From: Arthrobacter sp. OY3WO11
Lineage (GTDB): Bacteria; Actinomycetota; Actinomycetes; Actinomycetales; Micrococcaceae
Assembly (NCBI RefSeq): GCF_001641125.1
Contig: NZ_LWLP01000001.1
Span: 1,418,164 to 1,482,163 of the forward strand
Direction: 5' to 3'
DNA length: 64,000 bases
Position 1 is the stretch's first letter. Each line of letters opens with the position of its first letter. Shown here one piece after another: positions 1 to 8,365 of this stretch. A program made the translations under genes and the position numbers. The notes under the pieces are model-generated. The model made no database searches and was not told the origin of the DNA. It saw nothing but the letters and a program-made list of their open reading frames with translations.

Positions 1-2853
1 CTTCTGGTACCTGACCTCGAAGAGGTGGAGGAAGCCCGGCTGGACACGTACCAGGACCTCTTCGATGTTGAACTGGCACTGGGCCGCCACGCCAACGTGG
101 TGGGGGAGTTGCAGCGGCTGGTATTGCAGCATCCCTTCCGGGAACGTTTGTGGGCGTCCCTGGTGCTCGCCCTGTACCGCTCCGACCGGCAGGCAGATGC
201 CCTCGCCGCATGCCGTGCAGCCCGGAAGACCTTTGCGGCGGAGCTGGGCATTGATCCCGGGGTGCGCCTGCAGGAGCTGGAAGCACTGGTGCTGCGCCAG
301 GATGCCTCCCTTGGGCCGCCCGCCGTGAACGAAAACCGCCGCGCCAGGCAGCGTCTCGACAACCTGCCTGCCGCGCTCACCCCCCTGGTTGGCCGGGATG
401 CTGAACTGGCGGAGGTATGTTCGCTCTACCGCTCCGAGGGATGCCGGCTTGTTACCCTCACAGGGGCGGGCGGGGCAGGCAAGACCCGCCTCGCGATGGC
501 GGCGGCCGCACGTTTGGGTGAGCGCATGCCCGACGGCGCGGGCTGGGTTAATCTGTCCCCGCTCACCAAGGTTGAGCAGGTGCCCGGCGCCATTACGGCG
601 GCACTCGGGCTGGAGGCGCCAGCAGGCGAAGACCCGCTGAAGATCGCGTCCCGCTTTCTGCAAGCCCGCCGACTGCTGCTGGTCATGGACAACTTCGAGC
701 ACCTGGCAGACGCCTGGCCCGTGGTGCTGGACCTGCTCACTGCAGCCCCTGAGCTCCGAATCCTCACCACTAGCCGGAGACGGCTGGGGTTGCGTCCCGA
801 GTACGAATTTGAACTTGCGCCGCTGGAGTTGCCACCGCTCGACCCGCCCCTGCCTCCCCGCCAGCTGCGGGAGGTGCCGGCAATGAAGCTGCTCTTGAAC
901 CGGGGCCGGACGGTCCGCCCCAGCTTTTCCGTAGACCACGGAAACGCCGCCGTACTAACACGCCTGTGCCATCGCCTGGACGGGTTGCCGTTGGCCATTG
1001 AACTGGCCGCGGCCCAGCTCCGACATCTTAGCGAGCACGATCTCCTCGCTGACCTGGAAGCCAGCCTGGCCGCGCTGCCGGCCGCCTTCCGTGACCTTCC
1101 CGACCGGCAGCGCACTCTCACGGCCACGATGGAGTGGAGCTACCAGCTGCTGGCGGACCCGGAACGGCTGCTCTTCGTCCAACTCGGTGTTTTCGTCAAC
1201 GATCCGACCACGGCAGCGATCGACGCTGTGCGCGGCTCCCTTCTCCCTGGCGAGCCCTCCACCGAAGAATTGCTGTCCACGCTCGCCGGCCACAGCCTGC
1301 TCCGGTGCTACACCGACCAGGCAGGGCGCAAGAGAGTGTCCCTGCTCCAGTCCATCCGCGAGTTTGCCCGTGACCGCCTGGCGCTGCTTCCTGAGCAACA
1401 CGAGGTGCGCCAGCGGCATGCCGGGCACTATGTTGCCTTGGCCGAGTCATTGGGTCCGCAACTGTGGGGTGGTGGCCAGGTGGATGCGTTTCTGACGCTT
1501 CACGCCGAAGCCCTCGACCTCCGCGCAGCACTGCTGTGGGGAGCAGGGCCGGATGGTTCTATGGAACTGGCACTTCGCCTGGTGGGTGAGCTCTGGCATT
1601 ACTGGGAACTCACCGGAGACGTTACCGAGCAGCAGCGAATTGCCGTTGAACTCGTGGAGGCAACACCGGATGCGGTGCCGCAGCTTAGAGCACCAGCGCT
1701 TAGCGGAGCAGCCACTCTGACATGGGCCCTGGGCAGGTATGACCAGGCGGCCCACCTCCACCGCCGCGCCCTTGAAGCGTTTGAAAAGGCCGGCAATAGC
1801 CAGGGCGTAGCGTGGACCATCCTGTGTCTGGCCGTGCAGGCAGCACAAAGTGGGGATTTCCCTACTGCCGAGCGGCTCACAGCGGAGGCCTTGTCCTATC
1901 CGGGCGTCAGCCTTCGGGTCAGAATTGGGGCGCTGGTTGTCCTGTCCCGCCAGGCTTACTGTGCGGGGGACCATCTGCGGGCACTCGAACTGTGCAGGGC
2001 GTGCGCGGAGCTGACCCGCCGGCTGGGGGACCGGTGGCTCCTGGGCATTGTGCTCACCAATCTTGCAGAGAGCACCGAACAGGCCGGCGATTACGACGGT
2101 GCCGAGCTCCTGCTCATCGAAGCTGTCAGTGCCTCACTCCAGCTCGGGGCGGAGGGCAACCTGGCTGCTTACCTTGACTCATTGGCGGGCGTCTACGCGT
2201 CACAAAACCGCTATGACTTTGCCCTCCGCCTCCTCTCCGCGGCGGACTCCTACCGAACAGACCGCGGTATATCGCTGGATCAGACAGAACGATGGCGGGT
2301 TGATGCCATTATCGACAAAGCCCGGGCTGAAGCCGGTCCCATCCGCTTTGGCCTTGCCTGGGCAGGTGGACGTAGGCTCACCGTTCGGCAGGCAGCAAAC
2401 GAGGTGCTCCAGGGCGGGCGCCATCGGGGACTCTTCGGCACCTTCGGGGGTTCAGCCCGATCAGCTTCTCCCGCCGTGGAAAGCGCAGCTGACTCGGCCC
2501 CCTGGACGACACTCGCGGCGACGCCCGCCTCAAGCCGTCGCGCCCGTCGTAACAGCGTGCAATATAAACATGACCCCATGTATTTAATGACTAAAAATTC
2601 GGTGGCCGTGCTACTTTCAACACTGCCGCCGCGCATTTCTTCGTTGCCAGGGACCGGAACCAGGGGACTGCGCGCGCTCCCATTGCAGAGTCCGACCCTT
2701 GGAGACGCCCGTGGAACCCACAACAGACGTGAAGCTGGATGCCCAGCCGGCCAGGCCCCCTGCAGCCGACTCCGGACTCCGCCGCTCCATGGGCCCGCGC
2801 CACCTGGTGATGATCGCCATGGGCGGCGTGATCGGCTCCGGCCTGTTCCTTAG
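1..2853 (+). CDS. AfsR/SARP-type transcriptional regulator, 5' partial, with an abnormally long 3' tail
   Basis: The window opens inside this gene, so any N-terminal OmpR-like DNA-binding domain is outside view. The visible part starts in a BTAD helical domain (first ~100 residues). A STAND/NB-ARC ATPase follows, with Walker A GAGGAGKT near bases 463-486 and a Walker B-like LLLVMDNFEHL, then TPR-like helices to about base 2430. That order is typical of SARP/AfsR regulators, cytoplasmic ATP-dependent transcription activators. The last family-like segment is near LAWAGGRRLTVRQAANEVL. The frame stays open to 2853, through an AT-rich promoter-like stretch (about 2560-2600) and 143 bases into mmuP. 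I infer the natural stop near 2440 was lost by mutation or an indel. The target regulon is not visible. Confidence 0.8.
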   Translation, partial: LLVPDLEEVEEARLDTYQDLFDVELALGRHANVVGELQRLVLQHPFRERLWASLVLALYRSDRQADALAACRAARKTFAAELGIDPGVRLQELEALVLRQDASLGPPAVNENRRARQRLDNLPAALTPLVGRDAELAEVCSLYRSEGCRLVTLTGAGGAGKTRLAMAAAARLGERMPDGAGWVNLSPLTKVEQVPGAITAALGLEAPAGEDPLKIASRFLQARRLLLVMDNFEHLADAWPVVLDLLTAAPELRILTTSRRRLGLRPEYEFELAPLELPPLDPPLPPRQLREVPAMKLLLNRGRTVRPSFSVDHGNAAVLTRLCHRLDGLPLAIELAAAQLRHLSEHDLLADLEASLAALPAAFRDLPDRQRTLTATMEWSYQLLADPERLLFVQLGVFVNDPTTAAIDAVRGSLLPGEPSTEELLSTLAGHSLLRCYTDQAGRKRVSLLQSIREFARDRLALLPEQHEVRQRHAGHYVALAESLGPQLWGGGQVDAFLTLHAEALDLRAALLWGAGPDGSMELALRLVGELWHYWELTGDVTEQQRIAVELVEATPDAVPQLRAPALSGAATLTWALGRYDQAAHLHRRALEAFEKAGNSQGVAWTILCLAVQAAQSGDFPTAERLTAEALSYPGVSLRVRIGALVVLSRQAYCAGDHLRALELCRACAELTRRLGDRWLLGIVLTNLAESTEQAGDYDGAELLLIEAVSASLQLGAEGNLAAYLDSLAGVYASQNRYDFALRLLSAADSYRTDRGISLDQTERWRVDAIIDKARAEAGPIRFGLAWAGGRRLTVRQAANEVLQGGRHRGLFGTFGGSARSASPAVESAADSAPWTTLAATPASSRRARRNSVQYKHDPMYLMTKNSVAVLLSTLPPRISSLPGTGTRGLRALPLQSPTLGDARGTHNRREAGCPAGQAPCSRLRTPPLHGPAPPGDDRHGRRDRLRPVP
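2568..2581. promoter_or_regulatory. Inverted repeat in the probable mmuP promoter region
   Basis: ACATG-ACCC-CATGT lies in an AT-rich island (about 2560-2600) about 130 bases before the mmuP start. The island contrasts sharply with the GC-rich flanks and sits in what is formally the tail of the upstream reading frame. I infer a promoter or operator region, possibly bound by one of the IclR-type regulators nearby. Confidence 0.35.
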
Positions 2854-4144
2854 CTCCGGCTACACCATCTCCCAGGCCGGCCCGCTCGGCGCGGTCATCG
2901 CGTACCTCATCGGCGCCTTCGTGGTGTACCTGGTGATGGCCTGCCTGGGCGAGCTTGCCATCGCCTACCCGGTGTCCGGTGCATTCCACATCTACGCCGC
3001 CCGCTCCATCGGCCCCGCCACGGGATTCGCCACCGCCTGGCTGTACTGGCTCTGCTGGGCCGTGGCCATCGGCTCCGAGTTCACCGCCTCCGGCCTGCTC
3101 ATGCAGCGCTGGTTCCCGGACGTGGAGGTCTGGGTCTGGTGCCTAATCTTCGCGGCCGTCCTCTTCGGCTTCAACGCCGTGTCCTCCAAGTTTTTCGGCG
3201 AGTCCGAGTTCTGGTTCGCCATCGTGAAGGTCGCCGCGATCATCGGCCTGATCGTCCTGGGCGGCGCGGCCCTGTTCGGCTTCCGGCCGCTCGGCGGCGG
3301 TGGCGAGCACCCCTTCCTGTTCGAGAACTTCGCCACCGAGGGCGGGCTGTTCCCCAACGGCTTCACCGGCGTCCTGGTCACCGTGCTCGCGGTCTTCTAC
3401 GCCTTCTCCGGCTCGGAACTTATCGGCGTTGCCGCCGGCGAAACCAAAGACCCGGCCACCAGCATCCCCAAGGCCCTGCGCACCACCGTGCTCCGCCTGC
3501 TCATCTTCTTCGTCGGGGCCATCGCCGTCATCGCCGCAACCATCCCGTACAACGAGGTGGGCCTGGACGAGAGCCCGTTCGTGACGGTCTTCTCAGCAAC
3601 CGGCCTCCCGTTCGCCGCCGACATCATGAACTTCGTCATCATCACCGCACTGCTCTCCGCCGGCAACAGCGGCCTGTTCTCCTGCGCCCGCATGCTCTAC
3701 TCCCTGGCCGACGAAGGCCACGCCCCCCGCGCTTTCAAAAAGCTGACGCGCCGCGGCATTCCCCTCATCGCGCTCTCGGTGAGCATGGTGGGCGGCGTCG
3801 CATCGCTGATCAGCAGCGTGGTGGCCCCTGAAACCGTCTACCTGGTGCTGGTGTCCGTGGCCGGCTTCGCCGTAGTGGGCGTCTGGATGTCCATCACCGC
3901 CTCGCACTTCTTCCACCGCCGCGCGTTCGTCCGCAACGGCGGCGACGTCTCCACCCTCGCCTACAAGGCCCCGCTGTTCCCGCTGGTGCCCATTCTGGCG
4001 TTCTCGCTGTGCGTCATCTCGCTGGTCGGCATCGCCCTGGACCCCACCCAGGCCGCCGCGCTCTACTTCGGCATTCCCTTTGTGGCCGCCTGCTACGCCT
4101 GGTTCCACTTCCGCTACGGCCGCAAGGCCGTGACAGCCAAGTAA
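2711..4144 (+). CDS. mmuP: S-methylmethionine permease-like APC transporter
   Basis: This is a 477-residue APC-superfamily permease with about 12 hydrophobic segments, probably a proton-coupled importer in the inner membrane. It opens with the amino-acid-permease signature GGVIGSGLF. From memory of E. coli MmuP, stretches such as GPATGFATAWLYW, WFPDVEVWVWC, GSELIGVAAGET and SVVAPETVYLVL match that protein better than generic GabP/AroP carriers. The S-methylmethionine assignment is strengthened by mmuM 3.2 kb downstream. I chose GTG at 2711 because TTGGAG at 2699-2704 is a correctly spaced ribosome site; TTG at 2699 is the other in-frame option. A hairpin terminator follows the gene. Another amino-acid substrate remains possible. 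Confidence 0.75.
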   Translation: MEPTTDVKLDAQPARPPAADSGLRRSMGPRHLVMIAMGGVIGSGLFLSSGYTISQAGPLGAVIAYLIGAFVVYLVMACLGELAIAYPVSGAFHIYAARSIGPATGFATAWLYWLCWAVAIGSEFTASGLLMQRWFPDVEVWVWCLIFAAVLFGFNAVSSKFFGESEFWFAIVKVAAIIGLIVLGGAALFGFRPLGGGGEHPFLFENFATEGGLFPNGFTGVLVTVLAVFYAFSGSELIGVAAGETKDPATSIPKALRTTVLRLLIFFVGAIAVIAATIPYNEVGLDESPFVTVFSATGLPFAADIMNFVIITALLSAGNSGLFSCARMLYSLADEGHAPRAFKKLTRRGIPLIALSVSMVGGVASLISSVVAPETVYLVLVSVAGFAVVGVWMSITASHFFHRRAFVRNGGDVSTLAYKAPLFPLVPILAFSLCVISLVGIALDPTQAAALYFGIPFVAACYAWFHFRYGRKAVTAK

Positions 4145-4162
4145 TTAGGAAGCAAGGAGCGG

Positions 4163-4222
4163 ACGACGGCGGCTGCCGGGCAGGTGCGTCGCGCACCTTC
4201 CCGGACGGTCGCCGTCGTTCTT
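4163..4222 (+). terminator. Terminator-like hairpin after mmuP
   Basis: A long imperfect hairpin: ACGACGGCG pairs with CGCCGTCGT, and an inner AGGTGCG-tcg-CGCACCT is perfect. It is followed by TTCTTT. It separates mmuP from the downstream IclR-type gene, suggesting that gene is at least partly transcribed separately. Confidence 0.65.
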
Positions 4223-4262
4223 TCCGGCATGGTGCGTGACCCGCCCAAGGAGGGCGCGGCCC

Positions 4263-5075
4263 ATGGAACAATGGGGCGTGGTGACCGGCCGGGAGGGGCA
4301 GATAAGCGTGGATTCGTCCGCTGAGGCGTCGTCAATGGCGCAGGGGCTCCGGATTGTCCGGCTGGTGGCTGACAGGGAGAAGCTGGGACGCCAACTGCTG
4401 GGCGTTTCGCAGCTGGCCGCCGAACTGGACATGGAGCAGAGCCGCGTCTCCCGCCTGGCGCAGGAACTGTGCGATCTCGGATTGCTGGAGCGCGTGGACC
4501 GCGGGCCGTTCCGGACGGGTCCGCGCTTCTTCAGCCTGGCCGCGGCACTGAACACCGGCTGGGTCCGGAAGGCAAAAACCGAACTTGAGGCGCTGGTCGC
4601 GGCGCTGGGACTGCGCGCCCGGCTCTCTGTCCGGGACGGCTACCGCGTGATCCTGCTCCGGGCCTCCAGCAATGACGCCGTCCCCGGCAGCTTCGTCAAG
4701 CCGGGCATGGTGACTCCGGCCTGGTGTACCGGCGCCGGCCGGGCGCTGCTGTGGGACCTTGACCGGCCGGCACTGGATGCCCTGCTGCAGGACGTGAACT
4801 ACATCGGCATCGGGGGGCCGGGGGCCGCCCATTCCACCGATGGGGTCTGGGACCTCATGGTCCGCGACCGTGGCGCCGGGTTCATCACCGCAGCCGAGGA
4901 ATTCGAACACGACGTGCTGGAACTCGCCGTTCCTGTCCGCGACGCCGGCGGCGCCATCCTTGCCTCGCTGAGTGTGCTGGGCAGCCGTGCCGGGATGGGT
5001 CAGGATGCGGCAGCTGAGGCGGCTGTGCTCACCAGCGCCGCGGAACGGCTCGGATCCAGCGCGGGTGTCCGCTAG
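4263..5075 (+). CDS. IclR-family-like transcriptional regulator
   Basis: A 270-residue protein with an N-terminal winged helix (about residues 20-85; recognition-helix segment LAAELDMEQSRVSRLAQEL). The C-terminal domain resembles the IclR effector-binding domain (PAWCTGAGRALLWDL, then VRDAGGAILASLSVLG near the end). Such proteins are usually cytoplasmic dimers that sense small carboxylates or related metabolites. ATG 4263 is chosen because AAGGAGG lies 9 bases upstream; an in-frame GTG at 4236 lacks such a site. It lies directly after mmuP and converges on a second IclR-type gene, the stops sharing CTAG. Control of the S-methylmethionine genes is inference from position. Confidence 0.8.
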   Translation: MEQWGVVTGREGQISVDSSAEASSMAQGLRIVRLVADREKLGRQLLGVSQLAAELDMEQSRVSRLAQELCDLGLLERVDRGPFRTGPRFFSLAAALNTGWVRKAKTELEALVAALGLRARLSVRDGYRVILLRASSNDAVPGSFVKPGMVTPAWCTGAGRALLWDLDRPALDALLQDVNYIGIGGPGAAHSTDGVWDLMVRDRGAGFITAAEEFEHDVLELAVPVRDAGGAILASLSVLGSRAGMGQDAAAEAAVLTSAAERLGSSAGVR

Positions 5076-5839
5076 GGTTGCGGCCGGTACCCGAGCTTCT
5101 GTTCGAGCCACGCTCCCTGGGCCACGAGTGCGTCCGCGCACGCTTCCCGGCGCGGTTCCAGGCGGTCCCTGATTCCCACGATCTGCAGCGCGGCCACCAC
5201 GTCGCCCTTGAAATCCCGGACGGGGACGGCCAGTGAATAGAGGCCCGGCTCGGCCTCCTCATCCACGATCGAGTAACCCCGGTTCCGGGCAGCTTCACGC
5301 CGCGCCAGGAAATCGTCCACGTCGTCAGGCGTGTTGGGGCCGTGCCGCACAAAGGCCACATCCGCGAAGACGGTCCGGACTTCCGCTTCCGACGCCTCCC
5401 ACAGCACGGCCTGCCCGGCGTCGCTGCAGTACGCGGGGTAGGGCCGCCCCAGCCAGGAACCCACCAGGTTGCTGCTGGCCGGGACACTTTCGCCGATGGT
5501 CACCGTGCTGTCCCCGTGAAGGACGCCCAGGAAACATGCCTCGTCCGTTTCTTCCGCCAGCGTGTACAAGGCGGTGCCGCCGTCGGACTGTAAACGGCGC
5601 TCGGTGAGCAGCTGCGCGTCAGTAAGGACGGACCAGTCCAGGCTGTAAGTGCGCTGGCTCGTTTTGCGGAGGAAGCCGTCCTGTTCAGCGCTGCGGAGGC
5701 TGCGCGAAACCTGGCTGCGGTCCTTGCCAAGATCGGCGGCGATGTCCGCCACCGTGCCCCCGGGATGTCCCGCGGCATGGCGTGCACCCACAGCAAGGAG
5801 GGCCATGATTCCGCGGCCCATGCTGGAGGTTTTTGGCAT
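5072..5839 (-). CDS. IclR-family transcriptional regulator
   Basis: A 255-residue regulator with an N-terminal winged helix (VADIAADLGKDRSQVSRSL) and a C-terminal IclR effector domain (SWLGRPYPAYCSDAGQAVLW, SLAVPVRDFKGDVVAALQIVG). The frame runs further upstream, but no sensible start exists between 6106 and 5839. ATG at 5839 is preceded by TAGACT exactly 7 bases before it, which fits a leaderless transcript; there is no Shine-Dalgarno site. The upstream 5908-5969 holds a cluster of TTCCGGCGAC units, a likely autoregulatory operator. It could regulate the cyclase operon or mmuM. Its 3' end overlaps the converging regulator by four bases. Confidence 0.85.
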   Translation of the reverse strand: MPKTSSMGRGIMALLAVGARHAAGHPGGTVADIAADLGKDRSQVSRSLRSAEQDGFLRKTSQRTYSLDWSVLTDAQLLTERRLQSDGGTALYTLAEETDEACFLGVLHGDSTVTIGESVPASSNLVGSWLGRPYPAYCSDAGQAVLWEASEAEVRTVFADVAFVRHGPNTPDDVDDFLARREAARNRGYSIVDEEAEPGLYSLAVPVRDFKGDVVAALQIVGIRDRLEPRREACADALVAQGAWLEQKLGYRPQP

Positions 5840-5907
5840 GGTGTCGAGTCTAGTGGAGGGGCTTTCCCCGGCCGGCTTTCCGGGGTGTTTCACCGCGTGC
5901 GCGTCCG

Positions 5908-5969
5908 AGTCGCCGGAACAGTGCCGTGACTCCGGAACGTTCCGGCGACCGTGCACGTTTCCGGCGACT
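5908..5969. promoter_or_regulatory. Operator-like cluster of TTCCGGCGAC units
   Basis: The outer arms AGTCGCCGGAA (5908-5918) and TTCCGGCGACT (5959-5969) are perfect inverted repeats of 11 bases. Between them is the 14-base palindrome CCGGAACGTTCCGG (5932-5945), whose right half runs into another TTCCGGCGAC (5940-5949). The cluster lies 70-130 bases upstream of the minus-strand IclR gene and just past the end of the cyclase gene. It looks like a multi-site operator for an IclR-type protein; the binding protein is inferred. Confidence 0.55.
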
Positions 5970-6029
5970 TCGGTGCAGGCCCGCAGCCTCGGCTGGGGCA
6001 GCAGGGGGCGGGGGCACCTGCCCTCGGGC

Positions 6030-6785
6030 TCAGCAGATGGCAAACACCCGCGCCGGGAAACCGCTGCCGCCCAGGGGCTTTGGCCAGGAGGCGACGACGG
6101 CGGCACCCGATTCCGGCAGTCCGTCCAGGTTGGCCATCAGTTCGATTTGCCAGCGGCCCTGTTCCAGGACATACGTTTCCAGGCTGAAGTCCTGCCGGGA
6201 GGTTGCCAGGCCCGGGTCCGTGTCCGTCTGCTCGTGGCCGACGGCGGCCACGGCACGCTGCTCAACCAGGAAGGAGAGCACTTCCCGGGACCAGCCGGGC
6301 GTGTGGCTCAGGCCCTCGCTGTCCCGGTTGGCCATTGCCTCCGGGCTGGGCCACCGGCGGCTCCATCCGGTACGGAGGGCAACAAAGGAACCCGGCGGGA
6401 CGGTGCCGTTCTGGTTTTCCCAGTCGTATACGTCCTGCAGGGTGGGGGTGGCGTCCGGGTTACCGGCCACCCGCTGGCTGATGTCCAGGACCACCAGCGG
6501 AAGGATCATCTCCTCCACCGGAATCTGGTCCAGCGTCCGGCCGCCGCGAATGAAATGCGAGGGCGGATCCACGTGGGTTCCCCACTGGCCCACAATTGTG
6601 TAGCGGTGGGCGGTGAAGCCGTCACCCTTGTCCAGGTTGAAGAGGGCTTCGCGCTGCTCATCCGGAAAAGCGGGGAAGTGGGGCTGGCCCGGATGGAAGG
6701 CGTGCGTCAGGTCCACGAACTGCCGGCCGGCGATCACAGACTGCAGGCCCTCCCAGAGCGACGCGGTGCTGGCGTCCGTCATCAT
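6030..6785 (-). CDS. Cyclase-family metal-dependent hydrolase (kynurenine formamidase-like fold)
   Basis: A 251-residue protein of the cyclase family (PF04199 type), which includes arylformamidases and isatin or lactone hydrolases. The metal motif is present as GTHVDPPSHF, near residues 69-78, after an N-terminal FVDLTHAFHPGQPHF. A later HEQTDTDPG segment is where other ligands are expected. No signal peptide is seen, so it is probably cytoplasmic. It shares ATGA with the gene before it (6782..7258), so the two are translationally coupled and probably work on one pathway. The substrate cannot be told from sequence. Its place between IclR genes and mmuM suggests catabolism of a small methylated or aromatic compound, which is inference only. 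Confidence 0.8.
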   Translation of the reverse strand: MMTDASTASLWEGLQSVIAGRQFVDLTHAFHPGQPHFPAFPDEQREALFNLDKGDGFTAHRYTIVGQWGTHVDPPSHFIRGGRTLDQIPVEEMILPLVVLDISQRVAGNPDATPTLQDVYDWENQNGTVPPGSFVALRTGWSRRWPSPEAMANRDSEGLSHTPGWSREVLSFLVEQRAVAAVGHEQTDTDPGLATSRQDFSLETYVLEQGRWQIELMANLDGLPESGAAVVASWPKPLGGSGFPARVFAIC

Positions 6786-7258
6786 GCGGCGGCTCCTTCT
6801 GCCATCGGTGCTTCTGCCTTTGGTGCTTCTGTCACCGGTGCCAGTGCGGTGCTGGAGACGCTGATGGGGCCGGTCACTTCAATGACCGGGACTTCCCAAG
6901 GGTGGATGTCCACGAGGCGGCGCATAAAACGCTCGACGGCGGCGTCCTCCAGTGAGGCGTCGAAATAGGTGGTGAAAACGAAGGTTGGCGAGAGGGTCTG
7001 CTCACCCACTCGCCCCAGGGTGGGGTTGGCGCCCTCGGCAGTGGTGAACCCCTCGAAACCGAGGCTGGACTCAAACACGTGCTTATAGTTGCCGAAGTCG
7101 CCGAGTTCCCGGAATTCGGCCAGGGCCTGCAGCAGGTGCGCGATTCCCGGATCATCTTGGAAGGCGTCCGGCTCGCCCTTGGACAGTTGCCCGAAGGTGG
7201 TGCCGCTGATGGGCCAGTGCACGCGCAGTTTGCGTACCGGGTGAAGTTGAACGTCCAA
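6782..7258 (-). CDS. Unrecognised protein coupled to the cyclase gene
   Basis: 158 residues, no family recognised. The body (residues ~1-130) is globular and mixed alpha/beta, with segments such as KLRVHWPISGTTFGQL and FVFTTYFDASLEDAAVERF. The last ~25 residues are a low-complexity Ala/Glu/Pro tail (TEAPKAEAPMAEG) encoded by short GGTGCTTCTG-type repeats. TTG at 7258 has GGAGGAAAGAGG upstream; a later GTG is possible. It is the first gene of a two-gene operon with the cyclase-family hydrolase (ATGA overlap) and is divergent from mmuM across a 98-base intergenic region holding an inverted repeat. It may be an accessory or second enzyme of the hydrolase pathway; no function is claimed. Confidence 0.65.
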   Translation of the reverse strand: MDVQLHPVRKLRVHWPISGTTFGQLSKGEPDAFQDDPGIAHLLQALAEFRELGDFGNYKHVFESSLGFEGFTTAEGANPTLGRVGEQTLSPTFVFTTYFDASLEDAAVERFMRRLVDIHPWEVPVIEVTGPISVSSTALAPVTEAPKAEAPMAEGAAA

Positions 7259-7322
7259 GAACCTTGCCTCTTTCCTCCGCCGGGTGACGGCTGTCAGCCA
7301 TCGTGGCAGAAAGAAATAATCA

Positions 7323-7349
7323 TTACAAGCATATGTAAATGCGTATTAT
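7323..7349 (+). promoter_or_regulatory. mmuM promoter with an operator-like inverted repeat
   Basis: TATTAT (7344-7349) stands 7 bases before ATG 7357, the geometry of a leaderless actinobacterial promoter. Immediately upstream TTACA (7323-7327) and TGTAA (7334-7338) form an inverted repeat with a 6-base spacer, placed where a repressor would cover the -35 region. The region also serves the divergent 7258 gene. Confidence 0.5.
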
Positions 7350-7356
7350 GACTACT

Positions 7357-8319
7357 ATGCCTTCGACCTCGCAGCTCTCGTCCTTGCTGGAATCCGGCGA
7401 ACACCTCGTGACCGACGGCGCCCTGGCCACGGAACTCGAGGCCCGGGGCTGCAACCTCGACGATCCCCTGTGGTCTGCCAAGGTCCTGCTGGAAGGCCCG
7501 CACCTGATCAGGGACGTCCACCGCGACTACTTCTCCGCCGGGGCCCGGATTGCCACCACCGCCAGCTACCAGGCCACGCCGCAGGGCTTCGCACGGCGGG
7601 GCATGAGCGGGCAGGAGGCCCTGGAGCTGGTGGCGTTGTCGGTCCGGCTGGCGGATGAGGCCCGCCGCGGCCACCTGGCTGCCACCCCGGGCGCGGGCTC
7701 GCTGCTCATCGCCGGGTCGGTTGGTCCTTATGGCGCCTACCTGGCAGACGGCTCCGAATACCGCGGCGACTACACGCTAGGGCAAGAGGAGTTCATGGAC
7801 TTCCACCGGCCCCGGGTGGCCGCGCTCGTTGATGCGGGTGTGGACTTCCTGGCCTGCGAGACGCTCCCGTCGTTTGCCGAAGCCGAGGCGCTGGCGGCAC
7901 TCACGGAAGAGTTCGGCGTCGAATCCTGGTTCTCCTTCTCCCTGCGGGACGGCGCTAATATCAGCGACGGCACCCCGCTCACGGCAGTGGCTGGGCTCCT
8001 TGACGCCCACCCCCTGGTGGCCGCGGTCGGCGTGAACTGCGTGCCGCTGCACCTGGTCACTCGAGCGCTCGCCGCCCTCCACAGCGCCACGGACAAACCG
8101 CTGGTGGCCTACCCCAACTCAGGCGAAACGTACGATCCGGTCACCAAAACGTGGGGTCCGTCCACAGCCTTGGCACAGGGCAGGTACGCCGAGCCAGCAG
8201 ACCCCGCCGGCGGGGCCGCCGCCTGGCTGGAGCACGGCGCCCGCATCATTGGCGGATGCTGCCGCACGACGCCAGGCGACATCGCCGCCGTCGGGAAGGC
8301 CATTGCCGCGCAGCGCTGA
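7357..8319 (+). CDS. mmuM: Homocysteine S-methyltransferase
   Basis: A 320-residue pterin-independent homocysteine methyltransferase of the MmuM/YagD type. It makes methionine from homocysteine using S-methylmethionine (or SAM) as donor, in the cytoplasm. The zinc-binding cysteines are visible as VGVNC (near residue 228) and the C-terminal IIGGCCRTTP. Early GALATELEARG and ASYQATPQGF match the family. Start ATG 7357 is preferred over ATGs at 7339 and 7348 because TATTAT lies 7 bases before it and no Shine-Dalgarno site is present. With the MmuP-like permease it forms an uptake-and-use pair for S-methylmethionine, split by the two IclR genes and the cyclase operon. Confidence 0.88.
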   Translation: MPSTSQLSSLLESGEHLVTDGALATELEARGCNLDDPLWSAKVLLEGPHLIRDVHRDYFSAGARIATTASYQATPQGFARRGMSGQEALELVALSVRLADEARRGHLAATPGAGSLLIAGSVGPYGAYLADGSEYRGDYTLGQEEFMDFHRPRVAALVDAGVDFLACETLPSFAEAEALAALTEEFGVESWFSFSLRDGANISDGTPLTAVAGLLDAHPLVAAVGVNCVPLHLVTRALAALHSATDKPLVAYPNSGETYDPVTKTWGPSTALAQGRYAEPADPAGGAAAWLEHGARIIGGCCRTTPGDIAAVGKAIAAQR

Positions 8320-8365
8320 ACCACCGCGCACCGCTGATTCTGAAGGTTCTGGGCTGCCCTTGAAC

